A stretch of DNA of 52,733 bases from JAIQFL01 sp035295745 (GTDB taxonomy: Bacteria > Acidobacteriota > Terriglobia > Bryobacterales > Bryobacteraceae), in contig DATGIL010000067.1 in the NCBI GenBank assembly GCA_035295745.1, forward strand, positions 1 to 52,733, in the 5' to 3' direction. Each line of letters begins with the position of its first letter. The first letter of the stretch is position 1. The notes under the pieces are model-generated. The model was not told where the DNA came from. It searched no databases and saw only the letters and a program-made list of their open reading frames with translations. The translations under genes and the position numbers were made by a program. Below are positions 15,576-24,664 of this stretch, one piece after another.

Positions 15576-17402
15576 TTACTGCACGCGCTCGCGGACGTTG
15601 AATTCCAGCTTCCAGCGGCGGCCATCGCGGGCCACGCACCAGAGTTGCAGCACACCTGTCTCGGTGACGACCGTCTCGAAGGAAACCGGCACCACTTCCG
15701 AGGAATTCTCGGCGGTGCTGAAGCTGACTTCCATCGGTGACAACTCTTCCAGTTCCTCGCCGATGTCTTCAATCAAGTCGCCCGCCTGATCGTTCTTGCG
15801 CGCCGCGGAGGTGAAGAAGCGAAACTCTGCCGGCTGGCCGACGACGAGTCCGAACTCGCGGCCGGGAATGCGGATTTCGGTCCCTTCTTCCATGCCGAAG
15901 GGCACGACGGCCAATGCCTTCAGAGGGGCAGGGAAGCCCGGAATCGATGGCATCGCGCTTTCCACTGCAACGTAATAAGTGCGCGGCACCCCGCCGCGGA
16001 TGCGTACGCCGCGGCCATGCCGCGCAATGCCGTAATAAGCCGCGCCCCTGGATACCGCGTGCATCAGATCTTCGCCGGTCAGAGGCTGCACCGCAGGCAT
16101 ACCCTCTTCGCTGAGCCAGGAGTTCAACGTCGCGAGAACGCGCTCGCGCACCAGGCTCGCATTGAGTACGCCTCCATTGAACAGAATGTGCGTAGGACAG
16201 GCGATCCCGCTGGGTCCGCGCCGAACTACCCCCTGTTCGGAACTGGCCGATTGTTGCCGCAGGAAGCGCGCCATGTGCCGTGTGATGGCGGCGTCGGCCG
16301 CATACGGCAGGCCGAGCTCCTGCAACCCGACCCGCCGCTGATGGGCCGGCATGTCCTGGCTGGAGACTGGTGGCAGAAAGCCATCGCCCAGCACCTGCTG
16401 AATGTCGCTGCGCAGGAGCTTCGCTTTGATGGTGCCGCCCACCAGCCCCGTGCCTTTGCCGAGGATGGTCACCGGCGCATCGTCCGCGTCGGATGAGGGA
16501 TCCAGGAGCTTTTCCTTCGCCACGCGGCAGTTCGCCCACAATGCCTGATGCTGGCGGCTATCGATCCGCGTACCCTTCTGCGCCAGGCGCTGTGCCACCA
16601 CACCGGCGAGCGCGAGATCCATATTATCGCCACCCAGCAGGATGTGCTCGCCTACCGCGACGCGGTTCAGAGCCAGCTCCCCATTTTGCTCGGTGACCGC
16701 GATCAGTGTGAAGTCCGTAGTGCCGCCGCCGATATCGACCACCAGGATCAGGTCGCCGAGCTTTACCCGCTCGCGCCAATCAGGATGTCGCTCGATCCAC
16801 GCATAGAATGCGGCCTGCGGCTCTTCGAGCAGTGTGATGTCTCGATACCCGGCGAGCTTGGTCGCCTCCAGAGTCAGCTCGCGCGCCACCGCGTCGAAGG
16901 ACGCAGGCACGGTGACCAACACCTGCTGATCGTGGAAATGCGCTTCGGGCATCTTCGCGTCCCACGCCTCTTGTAGGTGTTCCAGGTAGCGGCGGCTGGC
17001 CTCGACCGGCGAGATTTTGTCGACACCCTCGGGTGCGCGGAATGGCAGCAGCGGGGAGGTACGATCGACACCGGAGTGCGACAGCCACGACTTCGCGGAG
17101 GACACCAGCCGTCCGGCATTCTCGACGCCGCGCTTTTGCGCCAGGCGCCCCACTACGTACGGGCGATCGGCATCCCATGGCAAGGCGATGGTGCCCGCGG
17201 TGAAATCGGAAGAGCCTGGGAGGTAGAGGAACGAAGGCAACAGTCCTTCGTCGCGCACCTCACCCGGATTCTCGAGCTGTGGGATGGGCAGCATCTGCAC
17301 ATTGGCAGGCGCGAACGGATCGGCATCCACTTTCAGCTCCGCGTAGGCGATCGCCGAGTTGGTGGTGCCGAGGTCGATTCCGATTACGTATTTAGGTTCC
17401 AA
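15576..17402 (-). CDS. Hsp70-family (DnaK-like) protein
   Basis: A 608-residue Hsp70 relative. The ATPase motifs are intact: G-I-D-L-G-T-T-N-S (8-16), I-L-V-V-D-I-G-G-G-T-T-D-F (about 222) and I-L-F-N-G-G-V in the adenosine region. The part after about residue 500 is short and beta-rich, so the usual helical lid and the DnaK C-terminal tail are missing. This matches the YegD/DUF2760-linked branch rather than the housekeeping chaperone. The frame begins with TTG (17402) five bases after the stop of the DUF2760 gene; no ATG fits ahead of the essential G-I-D-L-G-T-T, so translation is probably coupled. In proteobacteria this pair is often joined by a second, DUF3731-type Hsp70, which is absent here. 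Function unknown; possibly a specialised chaperone. Confidence 0.88.
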   Translation of the reverse strand: MEPKYVIGIDLGTTNSAIAYAELKVDADPFAPANVQMLPIPQLENPGEVRDEGLLPSFLYLPGSSDFTAGTIALPWDADRPYVVGRLAQKRGVENAGRLVSSAKSWLSHSGVDRTSPLLPFRAPEGVDKISPVEASRRYLEHLQEAWDAKMPEAHFHDQQVLVTVPASFDAVARELTLEATKLAGYRDITLLEEPQAAFYAWIERHPDWRERVKLGDLILVVDIGGGTTDFTLIAVTEQNGELALNRVAVGEHILLGGDNMDLALAGVVAQRLAQKGTRIDSRQHQALWANCRVAKEKLLDPSSDADDAPVTILGKGTGLVGGTIKAKLLRSDIQQVLGDGFLPPVSSQDMPAHQRRVGLQELGLPYAADAAITRHMARFLRQQSASSEQGVVRRGPSGIACPTHILFNGGVLNASLVRERVLATLNSWLSEEGMPAVQPLTGEDLMHAVSRGAAYYGIARHGRGVRIRGGVPRTYYVAVESAMPSIPGFPAPLKALAVVPFGMEEGTEIRIPGREFGLVVGQPAEFRFFTSAARKNDQAGDLIEDIGEELEELSPMEVSFSTAENSSEVVPVSFETVVTETGVLQLWCVARDGRRWKLEFNVRERVQ

Positions 17403-17407
17403 CGTTT

Positions 17408-17944
17408 TTACTCAATTTCGATTTCGGCAGGGGCGATGATGGCGGCGTCCTGTTTCGCCGTGAGCGAAGGCAACTCCACCTTCGCGGCGCGCCATCCCTT
17501 GTGGCGCAGGGTGCCCCCCGCGGGCGGCTTCGCAGGGACGTTGCCGATGAACTTGATGACGTTCGGGTCGTTGGAAGGCGCTTTGGTGAAGGTCCCTTCC
17601 ACGCCGTCGATTACCGGCGTCAACGTCACGTAGCGGGCAACTGAGTCGCGGCACTGATCGTGCAGCTCCCGCACCGCGGCGCCGACCTGGTCGTCGCTGT
17701 ACGAGGTGATGTCCTCCATCAGAAAATCGACCAGGCGGGAGTCGCGTTGCAGAATGCCGAGGAACTGCAGCGCGCCGTCTGAGACCTTGGCGGCGGGCAG
17801 CGCGGCGGGCGCCTTGGGTGCGGGCGCTTTCGTGGCCGGCGCCTCTCTGCGGGTCAGATTGAGGGCGGTCAGAGACTCGCCCGACAGCTCTCCCTGAAAG
17901 AGGATATTGAAGAAACACCGAAAAGCTAAGACGATACGGCTCAA
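17408..17944 (-). CDS. DUF2760 protein, partner of the Hsp70
   Basis: A 178-residue protein. The N-terminus M-S-R-I-V-L-A-F-R-C-F-F-N-I-L and the motifs A-L-Q-F-L-G-I-L-Q-R-D-S-R-L-V-D-F and Q-V-G-A-A-V-R-E-L-H, ending in G-W-R-A-A-K-V-E-L-P, identify DUF2760, a family found next to a YegD-like Hsp70. An Ala/Pro/Lys linker (about 33-52) separates the first helix from the conserved core. The start is TTG (17944) with GGAG about ten bases upstream, and no ATG is available. It is first in a two-gene operon; the Hsp70 follows after 5 bp. The 119 bp upstream is shared with the divergent ADOP gene. The biochemical role is not known for any member, to my knowledge. Confidence 0.85.
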   Translation of the reverse strand: MSRIVLAFRCFFNILFQGELSGESLTALNLTRREAPATKAPAPKAPAALPAAKVSDGALQFLGILQRDSRLVDFLMEDITSYSDDQVGAAVRELHDQCRDSVARYVTLTPVIDGVEGTFTKAPSNDPNVIKFIGNVPAKPPAGGTLRHKGWRAAKVELPSLTAKQDAAIIAPAEIEIE

Positions 17945-18063
17945 ATCAATGGCTCCAATTCCTTAGGATAGCGGAAATGGGACCACCTCGACGTGGTGCG
18001 GCTGCGACGGACTATCGCGGGAACTTCGCTGAAAGGGTGGTTTCTAATTCGGGAGGAAGCGAT

Positions 18064-20493
18064 ATGCCGGTTCGCAAACTGCTCCACACTCTTGCCCGCG
18101 ACCTGCGATATGCAGCCCGTGGCTTTCGCCGTGCTCCGCTCTTCGCCGGGATGGCGATCTTTGCGATCGCTCTCGGCATTGGCGCTGGGACCGCCGTGTT
18201 CAGCGTCGTCGATCGCATACTCTTTCGCAGCCTCCCCTACCAGGATTCGGAGCGCCTCGTGTCGTTTGGCATGACGGCGCCGATTGCCCCGCAGGAATTC
18301 ATGCTGGGGTACGATTACCTGGATTGGCGGGCGTCCCAGACGCCTTTCGCCGCGTTGGGCTCGTGGAGCGGCATGGGCGAGTGCGATCTCGGCGACACGA
18401 ACGCGGTGCGGCTGCGTTGCGCCCACGTGGATGCGGCTTTCCTGCAGGCGTTGGGAGTGCAACTGGCTGTCGGCCGCAACTTCACGCCCGAAGAGGATCG
18501 GCCGAATAGCCCGAGAGCGGCGCTGGTATCGTACGGTCTCTGGCAGTCGCGATTCGGCGGAGACCGCGCCATCGCGGGCAAGACCGCGTGGCTCGACGGG
18601 CACAGCGTGGCGATCGCTGGCGTGCTGCCCTCCGATTTCGAGATGCCCACGCTGGTGCCCGCCGACGTGTTACTGCCGCAGGCGCTCGACGAAGCCGCAC
18701 AGCGGACTCACAAGATCGCCACCATGATCTACACGGTTGCGCGTTTAAAGCCGGGCGTCACGCCGGAGCAGGCAACCATGGCTCTTCGCCCCCTCTTTGA
18801 GAATTCCATGCAGTGGGTTTCGCCGGCATTTCGCAAAGACGTGAGCCTGCGTGTGCGCTCGCTGCGCGACCGGCAGATGCAGGACGCGCGAACCGCGTCG
18901 TGGATTCTGTTGGCGGCGGTGGGCGCCGTATTGCTGATTGCGTGCGCGAACGTGGCGAACTTGCTCCTGGCCCGGTCGGCATCGCGGCAACGGGAATTGA
19001 CGATTCGCGCGGCGTTGGGCGCGAGCCGGACGCAAATCGCGGGACAGGCGCTGATGGAGAGTCTGCTGCTCGGAATCTTCGGAGGCGGGGCGGGTTGCGG
19101 GCTGGCATTTTGGCTGCTGCGGCTGTTTCTGGCAGTGGCGCCCGAAGGGATTCCTCACCTCAAACAGGCACGACTGGATGGGCGAGTGTTGCTGGTGACG
19201 ATGGCGATCTCTTTAGGATGCGGGTTGCTGTTCGGGCTGGTTCCGGCGCTGCGAAACGCGCGCGCGGCCAACGTGGAAGGGCGAAGCGTCGGCGGCCGGC
19301 GCGGGTGGTGGAGGCAAGGCCTGGTGGCCGCGCAGATGGCCGGCACGCTGGTGCTGCTGGCGGGCGCGGGGTTGCTGCTGCGCAGCCTGTGGAACCTGGA
19401 GAATCAGCCGTTGGGCATCCACACTGGAGGCGTACTCACGGCGGAAATTACGCTGGGCAGGACGCTGTATCCGGACGCTCCGAGGCGACTGGCCTTCTTC
19501 GAAGAATTGGAGTCGCGACTGCGGCGCATTCCTGGCGTGGGTGACGTGGCGTTCGCGGACACGCTGCCGCCCACGGGAACGACGCATGGCTCCATGCTGT
19601 ATAACGCGATCGATGTCGCCGGACGTCCGCAGGCTACCGACGGCACGGGCGGCCCAGTGGTGTACCGGCAGGTAACGCCGGCGTATTTCAGGACGCTGGG
19701 CATTCCAATGGTAAGGGGACGCGGGTTCGAAGAAGTTGACCGCGACCCTGGTCACGATTCGGTGGTTCTGAGCGAGGCGCTGGCGCGGAGGATGTTTCCC
19801 GGGGAGGGCGCGATCGGCAAGCAAATCCGGCCGGGACGCGTCGGCCCATGGCTCACCGTGATCGGCGTGGCGCACGACGTCAAGAATGGCGGCTTGGCGC
19901 AGAACGACGATCCCGAATATTACACAGTCCGCAAGCATCAGGCGGTAGTGGTTGGGGCGGGCGCGATCGCAGTGCTGCGCACCCACATCGTACCGGGCGC
20001 TCTCGGCAGCGCAGTACGGGCAGAAGTCTCGGCGCTCGATCCGACGCTTCCGGTGAAGCTCGAAACCATGGAGCAGCGGGTGGGTGTGCTGGCGGAGCGC
20101 CCGCGATTTAATGCCATGCTGCTCGGCATCTTCGCGGGGATGGGTCTGCTGCTGGCGGCGATCGGACTCTACGGGGTGGCATCGTTTCTGGTGGCGCAGC
20201 GGGTGCAGGAGATCGGCGTGCGCATGGCGCTGGGCGCGACTCCACGCTCGATTGCGCTTCTCGTGCTGAAGCAGTCGGCCTGGTGGACTGCGCTCGGCAC
20301 AGGCGCTGGACTCGCGGGATCTCTATTAACGCTGCGCTGGCTGCAAACCATGCTGTTTCAGGTGCCGGCCCGGGACCCATGGATGTTGAGCGCATCCGCG
20401 GCGCTGCTTTTCGCGGTAACGCTGGTGGCTGCCTGGTGGCCTTCGCGCCGGGCCGCGAATGTCGACCCGATAGTCGCTCTTCGAAACGAATAG
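18064..20493 (+). CDS. ADOP-type duplicated permease (MacB/FtsX fold)
   Basis: An 809-residue membrane protein of the acidobacterial duplicated orphan permease group. It contains two MacB periplasmic plus FtsX units in tandem. The first helix (about 32-50, A-I-F-A-I-A-L-G-I-G-A-G-T-A-V-F-S-V) is followed by a periplasmic domain, then an FtsX helix set near residue 280-410 with the R-Q-R-E-L-T-I-R-A-A-L-G-A-S-R cytoplasmic loop. The second unit ends with the matching Q-E-I-G-V-R-M-A-L-G-A-T-P-R-S loop and P-x-R-R-A-A-N-V-D-P. No ATPase gene lies beside it, which is the reason for 'orphan'. The substrate is unknown; relatives export antimicrobials or lipoproteins. GGGAGGAA seven bases upstream supports the ATG at 18064 over an in-frame start at 17977. 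Confidence 0.93.
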   Translation: MPVRKLLHTLARDLRYAARGFRRAPLFAGMAIFAIALGIGAGTAVFSVVDRILFRSLPYQDSERLVSFGMTAPIAPQEFMLGYDYLDWRASQTPFAALGSWSGMGECDLGDTNAVRLRCAHVDAAFLQALGVQLAVGRNFTPEEDRPNSPRAALVSYGLWQSRFGGDRAIAGKTAWLDGHSVAIAGVLPSDFEMPTLVPADVLLPQALDEAAQRTHKIATMIYTVARLKPGVTPEQATMALRPLFENSMQWVSPAFRKDVSLRVRSLRDRQMQDARTASWILLAAVGAVLLIACANVANLLLARSASRQRELTIRAALGASRTQIAGQALMESLLLGIFGGGAGCGLAFWLLRLFLAVAPEGIPHLKQARLDGRVLLVTMAISLGCGLLFGLVPALRNARAANVEGRSVGGRRGWWRQGLVAAQMAGTLVLLAGAGLLLRSLWNLENQPLGIHTGGVLTAEITLGRTLYPDAPRRLAFFEELESRLRRIPGVGDVAFADTLPPTGTTHGSMLYNAIDVAGRPQATDGTGGPVVYRQVTPAYFRTLGIPMVRGRGFEEVDRDPGHDSVVLSEALARRMFPGEGAIGKQIRPGRVGPWLTVIGVAHDVKNGGLAQNDDPEYYTVRKHQAVVVGAGAIAVLRTHIVPGALGSAVRAEVSALDPTLPVKLETMEQRVGVLAERPRFNAMLLGIFAGMGLLLAAIGLYGVASFLVAQRVQEIGVRMALGATPRSIALLVLKQSAWWTALGTGAGLAGSLLTLRWLQTMLFQVPARDPWMLSASAALLFAVTLVAAWWPSRRAANVDPIVALRNE

Positions 20494-20532
20494 GATTCCG
20501 CTCATTACCCTGCAACTGCACGCATTTTCCGG

Positions 20533-20561
20533 TTGACACGTAAAGAAGCTGATGAGATACT
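20533..20561 (+). promoter_or_regulatory. Predicted sigma-70 promoter of Oar-like receptor 2
   Basis: TTGACA (20533-20538), a 17-bp spacer and GATACT (20556-20561). It implies a transcript starting near 20568 and a leader of about 210 bases before the GTG start at 20777. Confidence 0.55.
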
Positions 20562-20614
20562 TCGACCGTTGAACTAAATGACCGGAGGCCTGACTCTGGT
20601 GCGTATCGTGGGGT

Positions 20615-20632
20615 CGTTTCCGCGCAGAAACG
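20615..20632 (+). promoter_or_regulatory. Hairpin in the long leader of receptor 2
   Basis: CGTTTC (20615-20620), loop CGCGCA, GAAACG (20627-20632). It lies inside the untranslated leader. It is too short and lacks a T run, so it is not a terminator by itself; it may be part of a leader fold. Confidence 0.3.
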
Positions 20633-20776
20633 GGGAACGGGGGACTTAACAGATTCGAACAGTGTGCGCCCGAGCCTGTGGTGTGTCCGGGTGCTGCTCG
20701 CCCGTTGTTGTCTGCACGCGGACCTGTGCCCGCGGTCCCTCCAGACGATATGCCGCTGGTAGTTTTGGAGGTTTCT

Positions 20777-23700
20777 GTGCAGAAACTGGGTGCCATCGGC
20801 AGTATTCTCCTTCTATCTGTGTTGTGCGCCTACGGGCAAGGTGGCGGAAACGCGGCTTTGACCGGAACCGTGGTCGATCCGAGCGGCGCGGCGATTTCCC
20901 AAGGCCGCGTGACCGTGACCCAGGCGGGAACAGATGTAAAACGTACGGCCACGACCAACGTCGATGGCCGGTTCGACGTGCCGTCGATTTCGCCCGCCAC
21001 GTATCACGTCTCCGTGGAAGCTCCTGGATTCAAAACATACATCCAGGACATCACCCTGCTCGCCGACCAGATCGGTTCGCTCCAAATACAAATGCAGTTG
21101 GGGCAGACGCAGGAGACGGTGACGGTGGAGGCGACTACCACCCTCGTAAATACGGTGACGCCGGTACTGAGCCAGGTGATCGAACGATCGCGCGTGGTGG
21201 ACCTGCCGCTGAATGGCCGCAACGCCGCCGATCTCACGAAACTGGTAGCGGGCGCACTGGATAACAACAACGGTGCGGGCACCACGCAAGGAGACACGAA
21301 GCAGGTTCCGGGCGCCGAAGCGATCTCGGTAAACGGGGCGCGGCCCGACCAGATCAGTTACAACCTGGATGGCGGCAGCAACGAAGACCTGATGAGCAAC
21401 ACCAATAATCCGTTTCCGTTCCCGGATGCGCTTCAGGAATTCAGCGTGCAGACGAACAGCTTCGACACACAGTACGGAACGAACGCGGGCGCGGTGGTGA
21501 ACGTGGTGACCAAATCGGGCACCAACCAGTGGCACGGCGATCTGTTCGAGTTCATCCGCAATCGCGAGTTCAACGCCCGCAACTATTTCGCGGCGACGGT
21601 GGATCCGCTGAAGCGGAATCAATACGGCGGGACCGTGGGCGGGCCGATTAAGAAGGATAGCGCGTTCATCTTCTTCGGCTATCAGGGCACGCGGATTCGG
21701 ACGCAGGGAAATGCCAACAACACGATTCTGCCGACGGCCGCGAATCTCACGGGCGACTTCTCCAACTACCTGACGGCGAACCCCGCGGTCAATCCGCAGG
21801 GCAAAGTGATTCAGATCAACGATCCGACGACGGGCCTGCCTTTCCCGAATAACCAGATTCCGGTGAGCCCGGTGGCCGTGGCACTTTCGAAGCTCCTGCC
21901 GATCTCGCAGGCGGCCGCGAATGGACGAATCACCTACGGCGTGCCGACGGTGCAGAATTTCGATGAATATGTGAGTCGTTTCGACAAAGTGCTGCGCGGG
22001 CAGGACAAACTGTACGCACGATTCTATCTGGACCGTTATGTCCATCAGCCGGGTTACGACGGCAAGGATCTGCTGACCGACGTGCCCGGTTCGACGGTAC
22101 AGACGCAGAACTACAACGCCGGTTACACATGGGTGGTCTCGCCGCGGTTCGTCAACAATTTCGTGGCCGCCGTGGTGCGGGCAGCGTCGCAGCGCGGGCA
22201 GGGAGGAGACGTTCCGCAGTTCACTGATTTCGGAGCTAATGTTCCCCAGTTGCCCAAGGCGCAAGGAGGCATCCGCGGCTTCGGAATTACCAATTCATAC
22301 TTCGGCCTGGGTAATTTTACGGATGGCCGGTTCATTCGCAACACCGGCGAGATCCGCGACCAGGCCACGTGGACGCGCGGTAAACACACCATCAGCTTTG
22401 GGGGCAATTACGAGCGCGACCAATCGAACGTGCGCAATACCGATTTCGAGAATGGCAACTGGCAGTTCTCCGACGTCCTGACCAATCTGGGATTGGCCAG
22501 TTTCGTGATGGGCCACATGCATTCGTACAGCCAGACGTCGGGCAATTTTTCCGATTCGCGCCAGAATGTGATCGGTCTGTATGCCGAAGACAAATGGAAG
22601 GCGGCATCGAACCTCACACTGACCCTCGGATTGCGCTGGGAGCCTCAGTACGTAATGAAGGAGATCTTCGGCCGCATCGAGCAGTTCCGGCCGGACATGT
22701 ACGCCGCGGGAGTGCATTCGAAGGTGATCCCCACCGCGCCCGCGGGACTGGTGTTCGTCGGCGACTCGTACAATGGAGTGACTTTGCCGGCGGACGGCCA
22801 GACGCCGGATCTGAACAACTTCGCTCCGCGGCTAGGTGTGGCGTGGGATGTCTTCGGCAACGGAAAAACGGTAGTTCGGTCCGGCGGAGGACTCTTCTAT
22901 TCGTCGCGGCTGCCGGGACTCTTCCTGAACGACGCATCGATCAGCCAGCCGTTCAGTCTGCGCCAGGATCTGACGGAACCGTCGAGCCCGAACAATCTGA
23001 TCCCCTTCGCGAATCCGTTGCAAAGCGTTCCCACGTTTGCGGCACAGTTCCCGTTGCGATACACGCTGAACACGATTCCTCCGGGCGGCGTGCCCTTCAC
23101 GGGCGGCGTGTCGGTGTACGGCCTGGAGCCCGGCAAGAAGTGGGTGACGCCGGAGACTTACGACTACAACCTCACCATTGAGGACCAGGTGCGGCCGGAC
23201 ACGGTGATCAGTGCTTCCTATGTGGGACTCCGCGGCGTTCATCTTCGCCAGGACGTGTATTTGAATCCGCGAGCCGCCGGCGTGGGAACCGACGCCAGCC
23301 GGCCGTACCAGGGATTCATCGACATTTATCAGAACCACAACACCGGGATGTCGAACTACAACGCGCTGCAGTTGAATGTGCAGAAGAGGCCCGGAAGCGG
23401 CAAGGGCATCCTGAAGAATCTCACCCTGCTGGCCAACTACACGTTCTCGAAGGCGATGGAGATCGCACTCGCGAGCAACGGCGGCATCACCGACGTGGGA
23501 TCGAGCAAAGGGTCGGGGATGCCGTTTGGGAATCCGAACCAGGGCCACTTCGATACCGGTCCCGCTCCCGGGCTCGATCGGACGCACCGCTTCGTGGCGT
23601 CGTATGTCTTGGATCTGCCCAAGCTGAGCGGATCGAACGCCGGAGTGCGCGCGGTCTTGGGTGGGTGGCAATGGACGGGGATCTTCACGTACCTGACGGG

Positions 23701-24142
23701 CGACGCGATGACGATTCTGGCGGGGACGGATCGGTCGGAGACGGCGCTGGGCGCGGATCGGGCGAACTTCATCGGAAGTCCGAGCCAGTATGGGCAGACG
23801 GCACCGGAAGGGACGCGGGCGGGGTGCGGCACGGCGACTTGTGTGCCGTGGTTGAATACGTCGCTATTCGCGCTGCCGGCGATCGGGACCTTTGGCAACG
23901 TGGGCAAAGGCGCGTTCCGAGGGCCGGGACGTTTCAACGTGGACACGGGACTGCTGAAGAATTTTTATCCATTCAAGACGCATGAAGACATTCACCTGCA
24001 GGTTCGCGGAGAGTTCTTCAACGTCCTGAATCACACGCAGTTTAACGATCCTGACGTCACGAGAAACGACGGAAACTTTGGCGGGATCTACGGCGCGGCG
24101 GATCCGAGGATTATTCAACTGGCGGTGAAAGTCTTTTTTTAA
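20777..24142 (+). CDS. Oar-like TonB-dependent receptor with carboxypeptidase-regulatory domain (2)
   Basis: A 1121-residue outer-membrane protein built like the one at 7221-10715: signal peptide (V-Q-K-L-G-A-I-G-S-I-L-L-L-S-V-L), carboxypeptidase-regulatory-like domain (G-T-V-V-D-P-S-G-A-A-I to about residue 110), plug with L-P-L-N-G-R-N-A-A-D-L and L-D-G-G-S-N-E-D-L, G-A-V-V-N-V-V-T-K-S-G-T-N-Q-W-H-G, and a barrel ending A-V-K-V-F-F. The two receptors differ greatly in sequence, so they are not a recent duplication. The start is GTG at 20777 with GGAGG five bases upstream; the frame extends to 20678, but that leader is Pro-rich and unlike a signal peptide. It follows the ADOP gene by 283 bp and has its own predicted promoter. 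Substrate unknown. Confidence 0.92.
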   Translation: MQKLGAIGSILLLSVLCAYGQGGGNAALTGTVVDPSGAAISQGRVTVTQAGTDVKRTATTNVDGRFDVPSISPATYHVSVEAPGFKTYIQDITLLADQIGSLQIQMQLGQTQETVTVEATTTLVNTVTPVLSQVIERSRVVDLPLNGRNAADLTKLVAGALDNNNGAGTTQGDTKQVPGAEAISVNGARPDQISYNLDGGSNEDLMSNTNNPFPFPDALQEFSVQTNSFDTQYGTNAGAVVNVVTKSGTNQWHGDLFEFIRNREFNARNYFAATVDPLKRNQYGGTVGGPIKKDSAFIFFGYQGTRIRTQGNANNTILPTAANLTGDFSNYLTANPAVNPQGKVIQINDPTTGLPFPNNQIPVSPVAVALSKLLPISQAAANGRITYGVPTVQNFDEYVSRFDKVLRGQDKLYARFYLDRYVHQPGYDGKDLLTDVPGSTVQTQNYNAGYTWVVSPRFVNNFVAAVVRAASQRGQGGDVPQFTDFGANVPQLPKAQGGIRGFGITNSYFGLGNFTDGRFIRNTGEIRDQATWTRGKHTISFGGNYERDQSNVRNTDFENGNWQFSDVLTNLGLASFVMGHMHSYSQTSGNFSDSRQNVIGLYAEDKWKAASNLTLTLGLRWEPQYVMKEIFGRIEQFRPDMYAAGVHSKVIPTAPAGLVFVGDSYNGVTLPADGQTPDLNNFAPRLGVAWDVFGNGKTVVRSGGGLFYSSRLPGLFLNDASISQPFSLRQDLTEPSSPNNLIPFANPLQSVPTFAAQFPLRYTLNTIPPGGVPFTGGVSVYGLEPGKKWVTPETYDYNLTIEDQVRPDTVISASYVGLRGVHLRQDVYLNPRAAGVGTDASRPYQGFIDIYQNHNTGMSNYNALQLNVQKRPGSGKGILKNLTLLANYTFSKAMEIALASNGGITDVGSSKGSGMPFGNPNQGHFDTGPAPGLDRTHRFVASYVLDLPKLSGSNAGVRAVLGGWQWTGIFTYLTGDAMTILAGTDRSETALGADRANFIGSPSQYGQTAPEGTRAGCGTATCVPWLNTSLFALPAIGTFGNVGKGAFRGPGRFNVDTGLLKNFYPFKTHEDIHLQVRGEFFNVLNHTQFNDPDVTRNDGNFGGIYGAADPRIIQLAVKVFF

Positions 24143-24201
24143 AGACACTACGGGTTAGAGAAAGTGTCGAAGTAACCTTGCGGCGGCCGGTAGTTGGGAG
24201 A

Positions 24202-24223
24202 ATATCCTCGCCCCAGAGGATAT
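24202..24223 (+). terminator. Hairpin after receptor 2, weak terminator candidate
   Basis: Perfect 8-bp arms ATATCCTC (24202-24209) and GAGGATAT (24216-24223), 59 bp past the stop of receptor 2. There is no T run after it, so it may only protect the 3' end. Confidence 0.35.
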
Positions 24224-24629
24224 CGATCCCCGCTACCAGCCGCCCATAGGATTGATTGGACTGTTGCCAGCCTTCTGATTCGCCTCGCAGCTCTCAACTA
24301 CAAGGTGCAATGGGTTCGAACCCAAGGCCCCGTCGCTCTCGCTGGGGGACTCAGATTCCACCTGAAAATGCAACGTATCCTGGCCAGGATTAAAGCTCGT
24401 TGCGGCTTCCGCGGTGGGTGCGAAAGCCTCTTACAAAGTTGATGGTATCAGGTAGTGTCAAGGGGTTTGCCGGGTCAGCCGCAAGGCAGACGCTGATTAC
24501 AAGGTAATTAGAGCTGAAAATATTTTACGACTCGTGGTGACCGAGCCAAAACGTCACGTGTGTCTGGGCGGTAGAAAGGTCAAGCGGCCGCTCGCTGACA
24601 CCTCATACCGGAAAATCCGCTCGGCGCCT

Positions 24630-24658
24630 CCTGCTAACGAACCGTGAACGTTAGCAGG
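24630..24658 (-). terminator. Hairpin just after the YncE-like gene
   Basis: Perfect 10-bp arms CCTGCTAACG (24630-24639) and CGTTAGCAGG (24649-24658) around a 9-base loop, six bases beyond the stop of the minus-strand gene. No T run follows, so it could be a rho-dependent end or an mRNA-stabilising hairpin. Confidence 0.45.
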
Positions 24659-24664
24659 GGTCGT

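Larger units (their letters stand above)
24143..24664. other. 522-bp gene-free stretch between receptor 2 and the YncE-like gene
   Basis: No convincing coding frame on either strand. It holds two hairpins (annotated separately) and a perfect 14-bp palindrome TGGGTTCGAACCCA (24311-24324). That palindrome resembles a tRNA T-arm, but no matching acceptor or D-arm surrounds it. Base composition is a little lower in GC than in the flanking genes. It could be a decayed insertion, but no element can be named. Confidence 0.5.

Noticed and set aside
20813..22264. 483-codon minus frame opposite receptor 2
   Set aside because: His/Arg/Val-rich mirror of the receptor frame, with no domain.
24311..24324. 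Palindrome resembling a tRNA T-arm
   Set aside because: No acceptor, D-arm or anticodon arm can be paired around it, and no CCA follows at the right place.
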